Assembly: GCA_002409785.1 (NCBI GenBank)
Contig: DHOX01000050.1
Location: forward strand, 5,731 to 36,140
Direction: 5' to 3'
From: Prevotella sp. UBA5379
GTDB lineage: Bacteria > Bacteroidota > Bacteroidia > Bacteroidales > Bacteroidaceae
Length of the DNA: 30,410 nucleotides
Part shown: piece by piece, positions 22,814-30,366 of the stretch
How positions within the stretch are numbered: the stretch's first letter is position 1
Layout: each line of letters starts with the position of its first letter
Translations under genes and position numbers: made by a program
Notes under the pieces: model-generated
What the model was told of the DNA's origin: nothing
What the model saw: only the letters and a program-made list of their open reading frames with translations
The model's database searches: none

Positions 22814-25030
22814 TTACAGTCGGATAACCTGGCGGACTCCCTTGATCGTCCTCAACTTCCTGATCAGGGAATTTGTTTTTGAGGCATCGCCGATCAAGAC
22901 TTCGATATTGCCGGAAAACAAACCGTCATGACTGTCTATGTTGATGGATCTCATGGTCAGTTTGTCTTCTTTTGAAATCAAATTAGCAATATTGCTGACG
23001 ATCCCCAGATCGTCATTGCCGATAATCCGGAGGGTTATCGTATATTGATGGGTCCCCTTTCCGGCCCATTTAGCCTTTACGATACGATAGCCGAAACGCT
23101 TCCTGAGCTCCGGTGCATTGGGGCAGTCCATACGGTGAATGGTGATCCCCCCGTTTACCGTGACGAAGCCGAAGATAGGATCACCATAGATGGGGTGGCA
23201 GCATTTGGCCAGTTTGTAATCAATGCCTTTCAGGTCCTGGTCAATCGTCAGGACATCCTCTTCATTCATCAAGGCCTCATGGTTAGGATCTTCGAATTCG
23301 AATTCCTGAGCACTGCGGGCCTCTTTCTGGTTGTTGACATTGAGATCATGGTCCCTTACTTCCTGATATTTCTCAATAATATCATTAGGGTCCAGACGAC
23401 CATCTGAGACATCTTTGTAAAAGTCACTGATTTCCTTATATCCTAATTTCTTGATCAGGTGGCCTACCGTACTTTCATCTATGGCTACCTTGCGGTTCTT
23501 GAACCGGCGCTCCAGGAGTTCTTTTGCATAGAGACCGTCTTTGACCTGCGTTTCCTTCAGGGCTAATCTGATCTTGGACTTGGCCTTACTCGTGTTCACA
23601 TAACTCAGCCAGTCCTGTTTGGGCTTCTGGTTGCTCTGTGTCAGCACTTCCACCTGGTCACCCGAATGCAAGGCTTCACGGAAATTGACCACCTTACCGT
23701 TGATCCTGGCTCCCACGCAATGATTGCCGATATTGGAATGGATGCGATAGGCTAAATCCAGGACCGTGGAACCCTTGGGGAGTTTTAGCAGATCACCTTT
23801 AGGAGTGAAGACATAGACTTCATCTTCATTGAGGTCCATCCTGAACTGGTCCATGAGCTGGAGATTGTCGTTATTCTCCAGGGCAGAGCGGATATTGGCC
23901 AGCCATTCATCGATGGCTCCCTCGCTCTTGATGCCCTTGTAGCGCCAGTGTGCAGCCAACCCATGCTCGGCGATCTCGTCCATCCGTTCCGTCCTGATCT
24001 GGACTTCCACCCATTTCTTCTCTGGGCCGAGTACGGTGATATGGAGACTTTCATAGCCGTTGGACTTGGGTACGCTCAACCAGTCTCTCAGACGCTTTGG
24101 GTTAGGCTGGTACATATCGGTGACGATGGAATAGACTTGCCAGCATTGCATTTTCTCCTGATTGCGCGGGGAGTCAAGGATGATCCGGATGGCAAACAGG
24201 TCATAAATACCTTCAAACCCACATTTCTGTTTCTGCATCTTCTGCCAGATGGAATGGATGCTCTTGGTACGGCCCTTGATCCGGAATTGAAGTCCGGCAG
24301 CTTCCAGTCTTTCTTTAACCGGTCGTATAAAGCGGTCGATATAGGCATCCCTGGATTTCTTCGTGGCGTTGAGCTTGTCCTTGATCATGTAGTAGGCATC
24401 ATGATTGAGGTATTTAAGGCTCAGGTCTTCCAGTTCCATCTTCAACCGGTAGAGTCCCAGTTTATGGGCGAGGGGGGCATAGAGATAACTGGCCTCCTCG
24501 CTGACTTCCCTGCGGGCTTCCACGGCCTTGGTGTCGCGGATCTGCCGCATCACGTTCACCCGGTCTGCGATCATGATCAGGATGACCCGCATATCTTCGG
24601 AAAAAGAAATCAGAAGGTTGCGGAAATTATCACTTTCGATCACGGGGTTCCTTTTATAAAGATCATGGATCCGGGCGAGACCACGGATGATATGTGCTGT
24701 GCCGTCGCCATATTGCTCGCTCATCTGCTGGAGCGTATAATAGCCGTTGATCACTCCTTGATAAAGGATGATGGCAAGGACGCCATCCCTTTTCAGGCCG
24801 ATCTCGTCAACGGCGATCTGTGCGGTCTGTAAAGCGTGCAGGATAGGATTCAGGCCGAAAACATCTCGCTGGAACTGATTGTTTTCGATCCCTTTCTTGA
24901 TATATTGACGCAATTTCTCCAGGTCATCAGGCTTCATGAAATTCCCGATGGATGCCTCGAGATGATTAATGATATCAATGGCTTCCTTTTTCTCTTCTGG
25001 AGTAAAACTGAATCTTTCCTCGTTGTCCAT
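22814..25030 (-). CDS. relA: RelA-type (p)ppGpp synthetase with degenerate hydrolase domain
   Basis: A long RSH-family protein of 738 residues, controlling the stringent response. The N-terminal pseudo-HD region spans ~50-200. The family motif HDxxED is replaced by Y90-Q-G-V-I-N95, so hydrolase activity is not expected, although H65 and a DRVNVMRQ remnant remain. The synthetase domain (about 240-380) is intact: GRTKSIHSIWQKM, GYESLHITVLGPE, then VEVQIRTERMDEIAEHG with the catalytic Gln-x-Arg-Thr and a conserved WRYK. TGS follows at ~405-470 (VYVFTPKGDLLKLPKGST). A cysteine-containing region KLAKCCHPIYGDPIFGF lies at ~595-640, and the C-terminal ACT domain ends in VRQVIRL. A separate SpoT-like hydrolase elsewhere is expected. 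It has its own promoter, divergent from the DUF4301 gene. Confidence 0.93.
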   Translation of the reverse strand: MDNEERFSFTPEEKKEAIDIINHLEASIGNFMKPDDLEKLRQYIKKGIENNQFQRDVFGLNPILHALQTAQIAVDEIGLKRDGVLAIILYQGVINGYYTLQQMSEQYGDGTAHIIRGLARIHDLYKRNPVIESDNFRNLLISFSEDMRVILIMIADRVNVMRQIRDTKAVEARREVSEEASYLYAPLAHKLGLYRLKMELEDLSLKYLNHDAYYMIKDKLNATKKSRDAYIDRFIRPVKERLEAAGLQFRIKGRTKSIHSIWQKMQKQKCGFEGIYDLFAIRIILDSPRNQEKMQCWQVYSIVTDMYQPNPKRLRDWLSVPKSNGYESLHITVLGPEKKWVEVQIRTERMDEIAEHGLAAHWRYKGIKSEGAIDEWLANIRSALENNDNLQLMDQFRMDLNEDEVYVFTPKGDLLKLPKGSTVLDLAYRIHSNIGNHCVGARINGKVVNFREALHSGDQVEVLTQSNQKPKQDWLSYVNTSKAKSKIRLALKETQVKDGLYAKELLERRFKNRKVAIDESTVGHLIKKLGYKEISDFYKDVSDGRLDPNDIIEKYQEVRDHDLNVNNQKEARSAQEFEFEDPNHEALMNEEDVLTIDQDLKGIDYKLAKCCHPIYGDPIFGFVTVNGGITIHRMDCPNAPELRKRFGYRIVKAKWAGKGTHQYTITLRIIGNDDLGIVSNIANLISKEDKLTMRSINIDSHDGLFSGNIEVLIGDASKTNSLIRKLRTIKGVRQVIRL

Positions 25031-25055
25031 GCGCAGTTTGAGCTAAATTCTATCG

Positions 25056-25063
25056 CAAAGATA
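25056..25063 (-). promoter_or_regulatory. -7 box of relA
   Basis: TATCTTTG on the minus strand matches TAnnTTTG and predicts a leader of about 20 nt. It faces the DUF4301 promoter with 42 bp between the two boxes, so the two could interfere or share a regulator. Confidence 0.6.
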
Positions 25064-25081
25064 ATGTTTTTTATTGAGAAA

Positions 25082-25113
25082 TTTCCGTTTTTCAGAAAAA
25101 GTATCTATATTTG
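25082..25113 (+). promoter_or_regulatory. Promoter of the DUF4301 gene
   Basis: TTTC (25082-25085), 20 bases, then TATATTTG (25106-25113), a full match to the -7 consensus with a one-base variant -33. The leader to the ATG at 25141 is about 20 nt. Confidence 0.65.
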
Positions 25114-25140
25114 TCCTAACTAACCACAAAAGTTAACATC

Positions 25141-26658
25141 ATGTTAGATATTGAAGACTTAAAACAGATATCTGCAAAGGGTATCAGTGTAGAACAAGTC
25201 AATCATCAGTTGGATGATATCAAGAACGGTTTCCCTTTCCTCCGTTTGGATTCCGCTGCGGCAGTAGGAAAGGGGATACTGGCACCGAGCCAGGAAGAGG
25301 TAGAAACTTATTCCAAGGCATGGGAAGACTATAAGCAAAGAGGCCATCGGATCGTCAAGTTCGTTCCGGCATCTGGTGCGGCCAGCAGGATGTTTAAAAA
25401 TGTTTTTGCATTTCTCAATGCTGACTATGATGTTCCGACTACTGATTTTGAGAAGACATTTTTTGCAGGGATACATGATTTTGCCTTTTTCGATGTTCTG
25501 GATGCGCGATGCGTGAAGAACGAGGGGAAAGGAATAGACCTGTTGATCAAAGATGGCAAGTACAAGGCAATTGCATCCAATCTGCTGAAACCGGAAGGAC
25601 TTGATTACGGGGAGTTGCCTAAGGGACTGCTCCTTTTCCATAAGTATGCAGACGGACCACGTACGCCGATGGAGGAGCATCTTGTAGAAGCTGCCCTGTA
25701 TGCAAGCTCTAACGGTGAAGCTCATGTCCATTTCACGGTCAGCCATGATCATCTGCCTCTCTTCGAAGAGAAGGTTGCTGAAAAAGTTGATAAGTATACC
25801 AAGAAATACCAGGTGAAGTATGACATTACCTTTTCCGAACAGAAACCGTCGACAGATACCATCGCAGCCAATCCTGACGGCACTCCCTTCCGGAACGATG
25901 ACGGATCTTTGCTGTTCCGCCCCGGCGGCCATGGTGCCTTGATTGAAAATCTGAACGATATTCAGGCAGATGTCATCTTCATTAAAAATATTGATAATGT
26001 CGTTCCGGACCGTTTGAAGGGGGAGACCGTCAAATGGAAGGGCGTATTGGCTGGTGTCCTGGTGACTTTGCAGGAAAGGATATTTGCTTATTTGCGTCTG
26101 TTGGACAAGGGTGAATACAACCATAACCAACTTGAAGAGATCATCCGTTTTCTCCAGCGTGACCTGTGCTGCCGTAAACCGGATATCAAGGAACTGGAAG
26201 ATGCTGAACTTGTCATTTACCTGAAGCAGAAACTGAACCGGCCTATCCGTGTCTGCGGGGTAGTGAAAAATGTGGGGGAACCTGGCGGCGGACCTTTCCT
26301 GGCCTATAATCCGGATGGTACCGTCAGCCTCCAGATTCTTGAATCCTCCCAGATCAACCCGGATGATCCGGCTGCCGTCCAGATGTTCCGGCAGGGGACC
26401 CATTTTAATCCGGTGGATCTGGTCTGTGCAACGAAAGATAAGAATGGAAAATCATTCCATTTGCCGGACTATGTGGATCCGTCTACCGGTTTTGTAAGTG
26501 ATAAGAGTAAGAATGGCCATGACTTGAAGGCGTTGGAACTCCCCGGACTATGGAATGGAGCCATGAGTGACTGGAATACGGTTTTTGTCGAGGTTCCTCT
26601 GATCACCTTCAATCCGGTGAAAAATGTCAATGACCTTCTTAAAGAGCAACACCAGTAG
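25141..26658 (+). CDS. DUF4301 protein, nucleotidyltransferase-like
   Basis: A 505-residue soluble protein of a Bacteroidetes-centred uncharacterised family (DUF4301, by size and motifs). The sequence suggests the UDP-sugar pyrophosphorylase fold. A77-S-G-A-A-S-R-M84 after a beta-strand (VKFVPASG) resembles the G-x-G-[ST]-R-[LM] diphosphate loop. R260-P-G-G-H-G-A-L267 resembles the PGG-[NH]-G-[AG]-L uridine-binding loop, and ADVIFIKNIDN286 matches the metal-binding x-x-V-DN strand that follows it in UAP/UGP enzymes. A C-terminal GPFLAYNPDGT region and HFNPVDLVC are additional conserved-looking blocks. No membrane segment. Substrate is unknown; a sugar-1-phosphate nucleotidylyltransferase role is inference. 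It is monocistronic, with its own promoter and a terminator overlapping the stop codon. Confidence 0.75.
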   Translation: MLDIEDLKQISAKGISVEQVNHQLDDIKNGFPFLRLDSAAAVGKGILAPSQEEVETYSKAWEDYKQRGHRIVKFVPASGAASRMFKNVFAFLNADYDVPTTDFEKTFFAGIHDFAFFDVLDARCVKNEGKGIDLLIKDGKYKAIASNLLKPEGLDYGELPKGLLLFHKYADGPRTPMEEHLVEAALYASSNGEAHVHFTVSHDHLPLFEEKVAEKVDKYTKKYQVKYDITFSEQKPSTDTIAANPDGTPFRNDDGSLLFRPGGHGALIENLNDIQADVIFIKNIDNVVPDRLKGETVKWKGVLAGVLVTLQERIFAYLRLLDKGEYNHNQLEEIIRFLQRDLCCRKPDIKELEDAELVIYLKQKLNRPIRVCGVVKNVGEPGGGPFLAYNPDGTVSLQILESSQINPDDPAAVQMFRQGTHFNPVDLVCATKDKNGKSFHLPDYVDPSTGFVSDKSKNGHDLKALELPGLWNGAMSDWNTVFVEVPLITFNPVKNVNDLLKEQHQ

Positions 26659-26670
26659 GGGTGTGCTCTT
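26642..26670. terminator. Terminator overlapping the DUF4301 stop codon
   Basis: AAGAGC-A-ACACC pairs with GGTGT-GCTCTT, leaving one bulged base; the TAG stop of the DUF4301 gene lies in the loop. The convergent sigma-factor gene ends 31 bp further on, so the hairpin may serve both strands. U-tracts are short on both sides. Confidence 0.6.
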
Positions 26671-26700
26671 CTTTCAGGTAAAGAGGGCAGAGTGAGGCGG

Positions 26701-27576
26701 TTATCCCAGATATTTCGTCAGGATCTTGGCATAACCGCTGTTGCGTATCTTCATAATGCTTTTTTCGCGGATCTGCCTTACCCGCTCGCGGGATAACCCA
26801 TAGCTCTCGCCAATTTCTTCGAGCCCCTGCTGTGAGCACCCGATACCAAAACTCTTTTTGATAATGGAGATTTCACGTGGCCTGAGGACCTGGTTCAGGA
26901 TGGAATCAATGTCATAGTTCATGGACTCTTCGTCAGCCCGCTTATCGGTACGGGTATCATCGTCATCGGATGAGAGCATGTCAGCCATCGAGTTGTCATC
27001 ATCATCGCTGAAGGGGGCGTCAATGCTCATCTCATGATTATCGGCCTTCATGGCCTTGTCTATCTTATCAATATTAATATCCGTCAGTTCTGCCAGTTCA
27101 TCTGCAGAAGGCTTGCGTTGGTGTTTTTGTTCGAAATTAGAGATCTCTGCATTGATTTTGGAAAGTGCGCCTACTTGATTCAAAGGCAGGCGCACCATCC
27201 TGCTCTGTTCGGCCAAAGCCTGCATGATGCTCTGCCGGATCCACCATACAGCGTAGGAGATGAACTTAAAACCTCTGGTCTCATCAAATTTTTCGGCAGC
27301 TTTCACCAGCCCTATATTTCCCTCGTCTATGAGATCAGTAAGAGACAACCCCTTATGCTGGTACTGCTTGGCCACGGAGACGACAAAGCGCAAATTCGCA
27401 CGTACAAGTTTGTCCTTGGCACGTTCTCCTTCCTTGCCCCCTTTCTTGATCTGGCGGGCGAGCTGGGTCTCTTCGTCTACTGAAATCATTGGGATCCGCC
27501 CAATTTCTACCAGGTAATTATTCAATGATTCACTAGCACGGTTGGTTATGCTTTTTTGTATTTTCAGTTGTCTCAT
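26701..27576 (-). CDS. RpoD-like (group 1/2) sigma-70 factor, copy B
   Basis: A 291-residue sigma factor of the short Bacteroidetes type. MRQLKIQKSITNR opens region 1.2. Region 2 runs through LVRANLRFVVSVAKQYQHKG, LSLTDLIDEGNIGLVKAA and the -10-contacting helix FKFISYAVWWIRQSIMQAL. Region 3 has RLPLNQVGALSKI. Region 4 contains LEEIGESYGLSRERVRQIREKS, the -35 helix-turn-helix. Between regions 3 and 4 lies an unusually acidic, serine-rich stretch (~190-215, with two DDDD runs). Region 4 lacks the canonical FGLNGQHPMT-type sequence of the primary factor and reads FGIGCSQQG, so this is likely an alternative factor. It is about 60% similar in motifs to the upstream copy. The 295-bp gap to copy A contains a strong terminator and a 16-bp palindrome, so it must have its own promoter. 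Confidence 0.93.
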   Translation of the reverse strand: MRQLKIQKSITNRASESLNNYLVEIGRIPMISVDEETQLARQIKKGGKEGERAKDKLVRANLRFVVSVAKQYQHKGLSLTDLIDEGNIGLVKAAEKFDETRGFKFISYAVWWIRQSIMQALAEQSRMVRLPLNQVGALSKINAEISNFEQKHQRKPSADELAELTDINIDKIDKAMKADNHEMSIDAPFSDDDDNSMADMLSSDDDDTRTDKRADEESMNYDIDSILNQVLRPREISIIKKSFGIGCSQQGLEEIGESYGLSRERVRQIREKSIMKIRNSGYAKILTKYLG

Positions 27577-27605
27577 GTCTTTAGTTTTTTCAAAAGGTTA
27601 TCGCT

Positions 27606-27617
27606 GCAAAAAATGTA
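27606..27617 (-). promoter_or_regulatory. Weak candidate -7 region of sigma copy B
   Basis: On the minus strand TACATTTTTTGC resembles TAnnTTTGC with extra Ts, about 30 nt before the ATG. No -33 match. A promoter is required here because of the terminator upstream, but this location is tentative. Confidence 0.3.
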
Positions 27618-27713
27618 CCAGAACAGCATAAAAAGTAGTTCCTATGGATGCTCATCTCTCTATAAACGCATGATGGTGCAGTTTATTGCAAGAAAAGCAG
27701 GGCTTTATACCCA

Positions 27714-27729
27714 TAATTATCGATAATTA
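27714..27729. repeat. 16-bp perfect palindrome upstream of sigma copy B
   Basis: TAATTATCGATAATTA reads the same on both strands. It lies 138 bp upstream of the sigma-factor start in the region that must hold its promoter. Candidate operator; no regulator can be named. Confidence 0.55.
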
Positions 27730-27825
27730 ACTTAATTCCGCTTTTCATGTTTACGCTTTCATCCTCAGGAGAAGGAACCGTCGGTTATATTCAGAATTTT
27801 CTCTGTACTTTCTTTTATTAAGGTC

Positions 27826-27863
27826 AAAAAAAACACTTGACGGATTCTTTCCCGTCAAGTGTT
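27826..27863 (-). terminator. Strong intrinsic terminator of sigma copy A
   Basis: AACACTTGACGG (27832-27843) pairs perfectly over 12 bp with CCGTCAAGTGTT (27852-27863), with an 8-nt loop, and is followed on the minus strand by eight Ts. This separates the transcription of the two sigma genes. Confidence 0.9.
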
Positions 27864-27871
27864 GTCTGTTT

Positions 27872-28744
27872 TTATCCCAGGTATTTCATCAGAATCTTCG
27901 CATTGCCGCTTTCCCGGATCTTCGCAATGCTTTTTTCCCGGATCTGCCGTACACGCTCCCGCGTCAGTCCGAATTCCTCACCTATTTCTTCGAGGCCACG
28001 TTCATGGCATCCTATGCCAAAACAGGCCTTCAGTATTTTCAGTTCGCGGTCTTTCAATACACCATTCAACACCTTGTCCAGGTCTATTTTCATAGATTCA
28101 TAATCTACCTGGCGGTCTGTCCTGGAATCACTTCCGGAAGCCAGTACGTCAGCCATGGAGTTATCGTCGTCATCTCCGAATGGGGCATCAATGCTCATGT
28201 GGTGAGAGTCAGCATTCAGGCTCTGCTCTATCTTGATCTCATCCATGTGCAGGATTTCGGAGAGTTCCTGCACGGAAGGGCGGCGGTTATGCTTCTGGAC
28301 AAATTTGCTCGTGGCCTGACTGATCTTGCTCACGGCACCTACCTGGTTCAAGGGCAGGCGGACGATCCGGCTTTGCTCGGCAATGGCCTGCATGATGCTC
28401 TGGCGAATCCACCATACTGCGTACGAGATGAATTTAAAGCCACGGGTTTCGTCAAATTTTTCAGCAGCTTTGACCAGCCCGATGTTCCCCTCGTCAATAA
28501 GGTCAGTCAGGGAAAGTCCCTGATGCTGGTATTGCTTGGCTACGGAGACTACAAACCGCAGGTTCGCGCGGACTAATTTTTCCTTAGCCCGTTCGCCCCC
28601 TCTGCCACCTTTCCTGATCTTTTCAGCCAGTTCGATTTCATCATCTACGGTGATCATTGGTTCACGCGCAATTTCAGCCAGGTATTTATCAAGAGCCTCG
28701 CTCGAACGATTTGTAATACTTCTGTTGATTTTCAGTTGTCTCAT
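27872..28744 (-). CDS. RpoD-like (group 1/2) sigma-70 factor, copy A
   Basis: A 290-residue sigma factor paralogous to the gene downstream. It has the same architecture: MRQLKINRSITNR, then LVRANLRFVVSVAKQYQHQG, GNIGLVKAAEKFDETRG, FISYAVWWIRQSIMQAIAEQ, RLPLNQVGAVSKI, and region 4 LEEIGEEFGLTRERVRQIREKS. The acidic linker between regions 3 and 4 is shorter than in copy B (FGDDDDNSMADVLASGSDSR). Both copies share the GG-x-GGERAK insert before region 2 and FGIGC before region 4, which the canonical primary factor of this phylum lacks. The ATG at 28744 is preferred over 28750 because GAGG lies 8 nt before it and MRQLKI is the conserved N-terminus. Promoter 80-90 bp upstream; strong terminator downstream. 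Confidence 0.93.
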   Translation of the reverse strand: MRQLKINRSITNRSSEALDKYLAEIAREPMITVDDEIELAEKIRKGGRGGERAKEKLVRANLRFVVSVAKQYQHQGLSLTDLIDEGNIGLVKAAEKFDETRGFKFISYAVWWIRQSIMQAIAEQSRIVRLPLNQVGAVSKISQATSKFVQKHNRRPSVQELSEILHMDEIKIEQSLNADSHHMSIDAPFGDDDDNSMADVLASGSDSRTDRQVDYESMKIDLDKVLNGVLKDRELKILKACFGIGCHERGLEEIGEEFGLTRERVRQIREKSIAKIRESGNAKILMKYLG

Positions 28745-28826
28745 TCCCATTACCTCAAACTATCTTTTTTTTGATATCCTATTGTATATAACTGCATTTC
28801 GCCTTACTCTATTCAAAATGCGAATG

Positions 28827-28834
28827 CAAAATTA
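28827..28834 (-). promoter_or_regulatory. -7 box of sigma copy A
   Basis: TAATTTTG on the minus strand matches TAnnTTTG; a TTGACA-like stretch lies about 23 bases upstream. Predicted leader about 75 nt. Confidence 0.55.
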
Positions 28835-28949
28835 GCAAATAAAATCGATACATTTGTCAATATATAAGAAATTCTTCCTTTTCAGTTGCAAACATTGTAC
28901 ACTTTTTACTTTTTTCAAGTTTTCGTTCTTCACTATTTGTTTTTTTACC

Positions 28950-28957
28950 TACCTTTG
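28950..28957 (+). promoter_or_regulatory. -7 box of the deoxynucleoside kinase pair
   Basis: TACCTTTG matches TAnnTTTG and lies 21 bp before the GTG start at 28979. Its position inside the open frame that extends further upstream argues that the frame before 28979 is not translated. Confidence 0.6.
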
Positions 28958-28978
28958 CAAGCAAAAGACGAAGAAGAA

Positions 28979-29626
28979 GTGCATATCGCAATAGCAGGAA
29001 ATATCGGGAGTGGGAAGACGACCTTGACGAATATGCTGTCCCGTCATTATGGCTGGAAGAAATTGCTGGAGGCGGTGGAGCAGAATCCTTATATCGAGGA
29101 GTACTATCAGGATATTCCGCGCTGGTCGTTCAACATGGAAGTGTATTTCCTGAAGCAACGGTTCCGGGATTTACTGAAAATCCGGGATACTGACCAGACG
29201 GTGGTCCAGGACCGTACCATTTTTGAAGGGGTCTATGTCTTTGCAGCTAACAATAAGGCGATGGGATTCCTGAATGATACGGATTTCAATACCTATATGG
29301 CACTTTTCCAATGTATGATGTCAGTGGTCAAATTACCAGACCTGATGATTTACCTGCGTTCTTCCGTACCCCATCTGGTCAGGAACATCGAGAAAAGGGA
29401 CCGCAGCTATGAGCGGACCATCACTCTGGATTATCTGACTAATCTGAACCTGCTCTATGAGGATTTTATCTTCCATCATTATAAAGGCCGGACAATGGTC
29501 GTGGAAGTTGATGCGATCGACTTTGAGCATCTGCCTCGTGATTTCGGGAAGATTACGGATCGGATTGATGCAGAACTCTATGGTCTGTTCTCCTCTGCAC
29601 AAAAGCCGGTTCCGCCGGTCCTTTAA
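28979..29626 (+). CDS. Deoxynucleoside kinase, first of a tandem pair
   Basis: A 215-residue kinase of the dCK/dGK family that phosphorylates deoxynucleosides for dNTP salvage. The P-loop G7-N-I-G-S-G-K-T-T15 is right at the N-terminus. W49 in RWSFNMEVYFLKQR is the usual substrate-pocket stretch, D78-R79-T80 replaces the common DRS motif, and YLRSSVPHLVRNIEKRDRSYE is the LID region with its arginine cluster. The start is GTG at 28979, because family members begin directly with xHIAIAGNIG and a promoter sits in the extension. A purine-rich GAAGAAGAA precedes it. The adjacent gene is a paralogue; in Lactobacillus such tandem genes encode the two subunits of a dAK/dGK heterodimer. Substrate not determinable from sequence. 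Confidence 0.92.
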   Translation: MHIAIAGNIGSGKTTLTNMLSRHYGWKKLLEAVEQNPYIEEYYQDIPRWSFNMEVYFLKQRFRDLLKIRDTDQTVVQDRTIFEGVYVFAANNKAMGFLNDTDFNTYMALFQCMMSVVKLPDLMIYLRSSVPHLVRNIEKRDRSYERTITLDYLTNLNLLYEDFIFHHYKGRTMVVEVDAIDFEHLPRDFGKITDRIDAELYGLFSSAQKPVPPVL

Positions 29627-29669
29627 TTATATTTTCTGTTGAATCAATTTATCTTAACTCTCTGAAAAA

Positions 29670-30314
29670 ATGCATATTGCAGTTGCTGGAAACATAGGCG
29701 CAGGAAAGACTACGCTGACGGAAATGCTGGCTAAACGTTATGGGTGGAAAGCTCATTTCGAGCCAGTGAACAATAATCCTTACCTTGAGGAGTATTACAA
29801 GGACATGAAGCGCTGGTCCTTTAATATCCAGATTTATTTTCTCAGCAAACGTTTTAAGGACGTTGTTGAAATTTCGAAGAGCAAGGACACGATCATCCAG
29901 GACCGAACGATATTTGAAGATGCCCGTATCTTTGCTCCTAACCTCCATGACATGGGGCTGATGAGCGATTGTGATTTTGACAATTATATCGATCTGTTCG
30001 ATCTGATGGTTTCCTTGGTCCGATTACCGGATTTGCTGATCTATATCCGTTCTTCCGTGCCTACCCTTGTCGACCATATTGAAAGGCGGGGCAGAGAGTA
30101 CGAAAAGGGAATCCGCATTGATTATCTGAAAGGACTGAATGACCGCTACGAGAAATGGATTGATGGATACAAGGGCAATCTGATGGTGGTTGATGGAGAT
30201 CGTCTCCGTTTTCAGGAGAATATTGAGGATTTCCGGAAAATTACAGATCGTATAGACAGTGAACTCTATGGTCTGTTCCCGTTGGATAAGGGTGCTTGTC
30301 CCATCAGATTTTAA
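29670..30314 (+). CDS. Deoxynucleoside kinase, second of a tandem pair
   Basis: A 214-residue kinase paralogous to the gene 43 bp upstream, with the same motif order: P-loop GNIGAGKTT (residues 7-15), RWSFNIQIYFLSKRF, DRTIFEDARIF where the first copy has DRTIFEGVYVF, and the LID stretch YIRSSVPTLVDHIERRGREYE. The position after DRTIFE (D here, G in the partner) and the pocket neighbourhood differ, as expected if the two prefer different bases. No promoter with a clear -7 box lies in the gap, so the two are probably co-transcribed. Start ATG at 29670 is clear. Substrate specificity is inference. Confidence 0.93.
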   Translation: MHIAVAGNIGAGKTTLTEMLAKRYGWKAHFEPVNNNPYLEEYYKDMKRWSFNIQIYFLSKRFKDVVEISKSKDTIIQDRTIFEDARIFAPNLHDMGLMSDCDFDNYIDLFDLMVSLVRLPDLLIYIRSSVPTLVDHIERRGREYEKGIRIDYLKGLNDRYEKWIDGYKGNLMVVDGDRLRFQENIEDFRKITDRIDSELYGLFPLDKGACPIRF

Positions 30315-30366
30315 AATTCAAACTTGTTTTCTGTCCTTATCGTTATATCTCCGGCAGGATGATATG

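Noticed and set aside
23948..24832. 294-residue open frame on the plus strand
   Set aside because: It lies opposite the relA synthetase region; no promoter, no recognisable domain.
25159..26403. 414-residue open frame on the minus strand
   Set aside because: It is antisense to the DUF4301 gene, which has a promoter, a terminator and conserved motifs. The antisense translation shows no recognisable domain.
28886..28978. N-terminal extension of the first deoxynucleoside kinase from a TTG codon
   Set aside because: It is hydrophobic, contains the promoter -7 box, and the family starts directly at the P-loop, so GTG 28979 is preferred.
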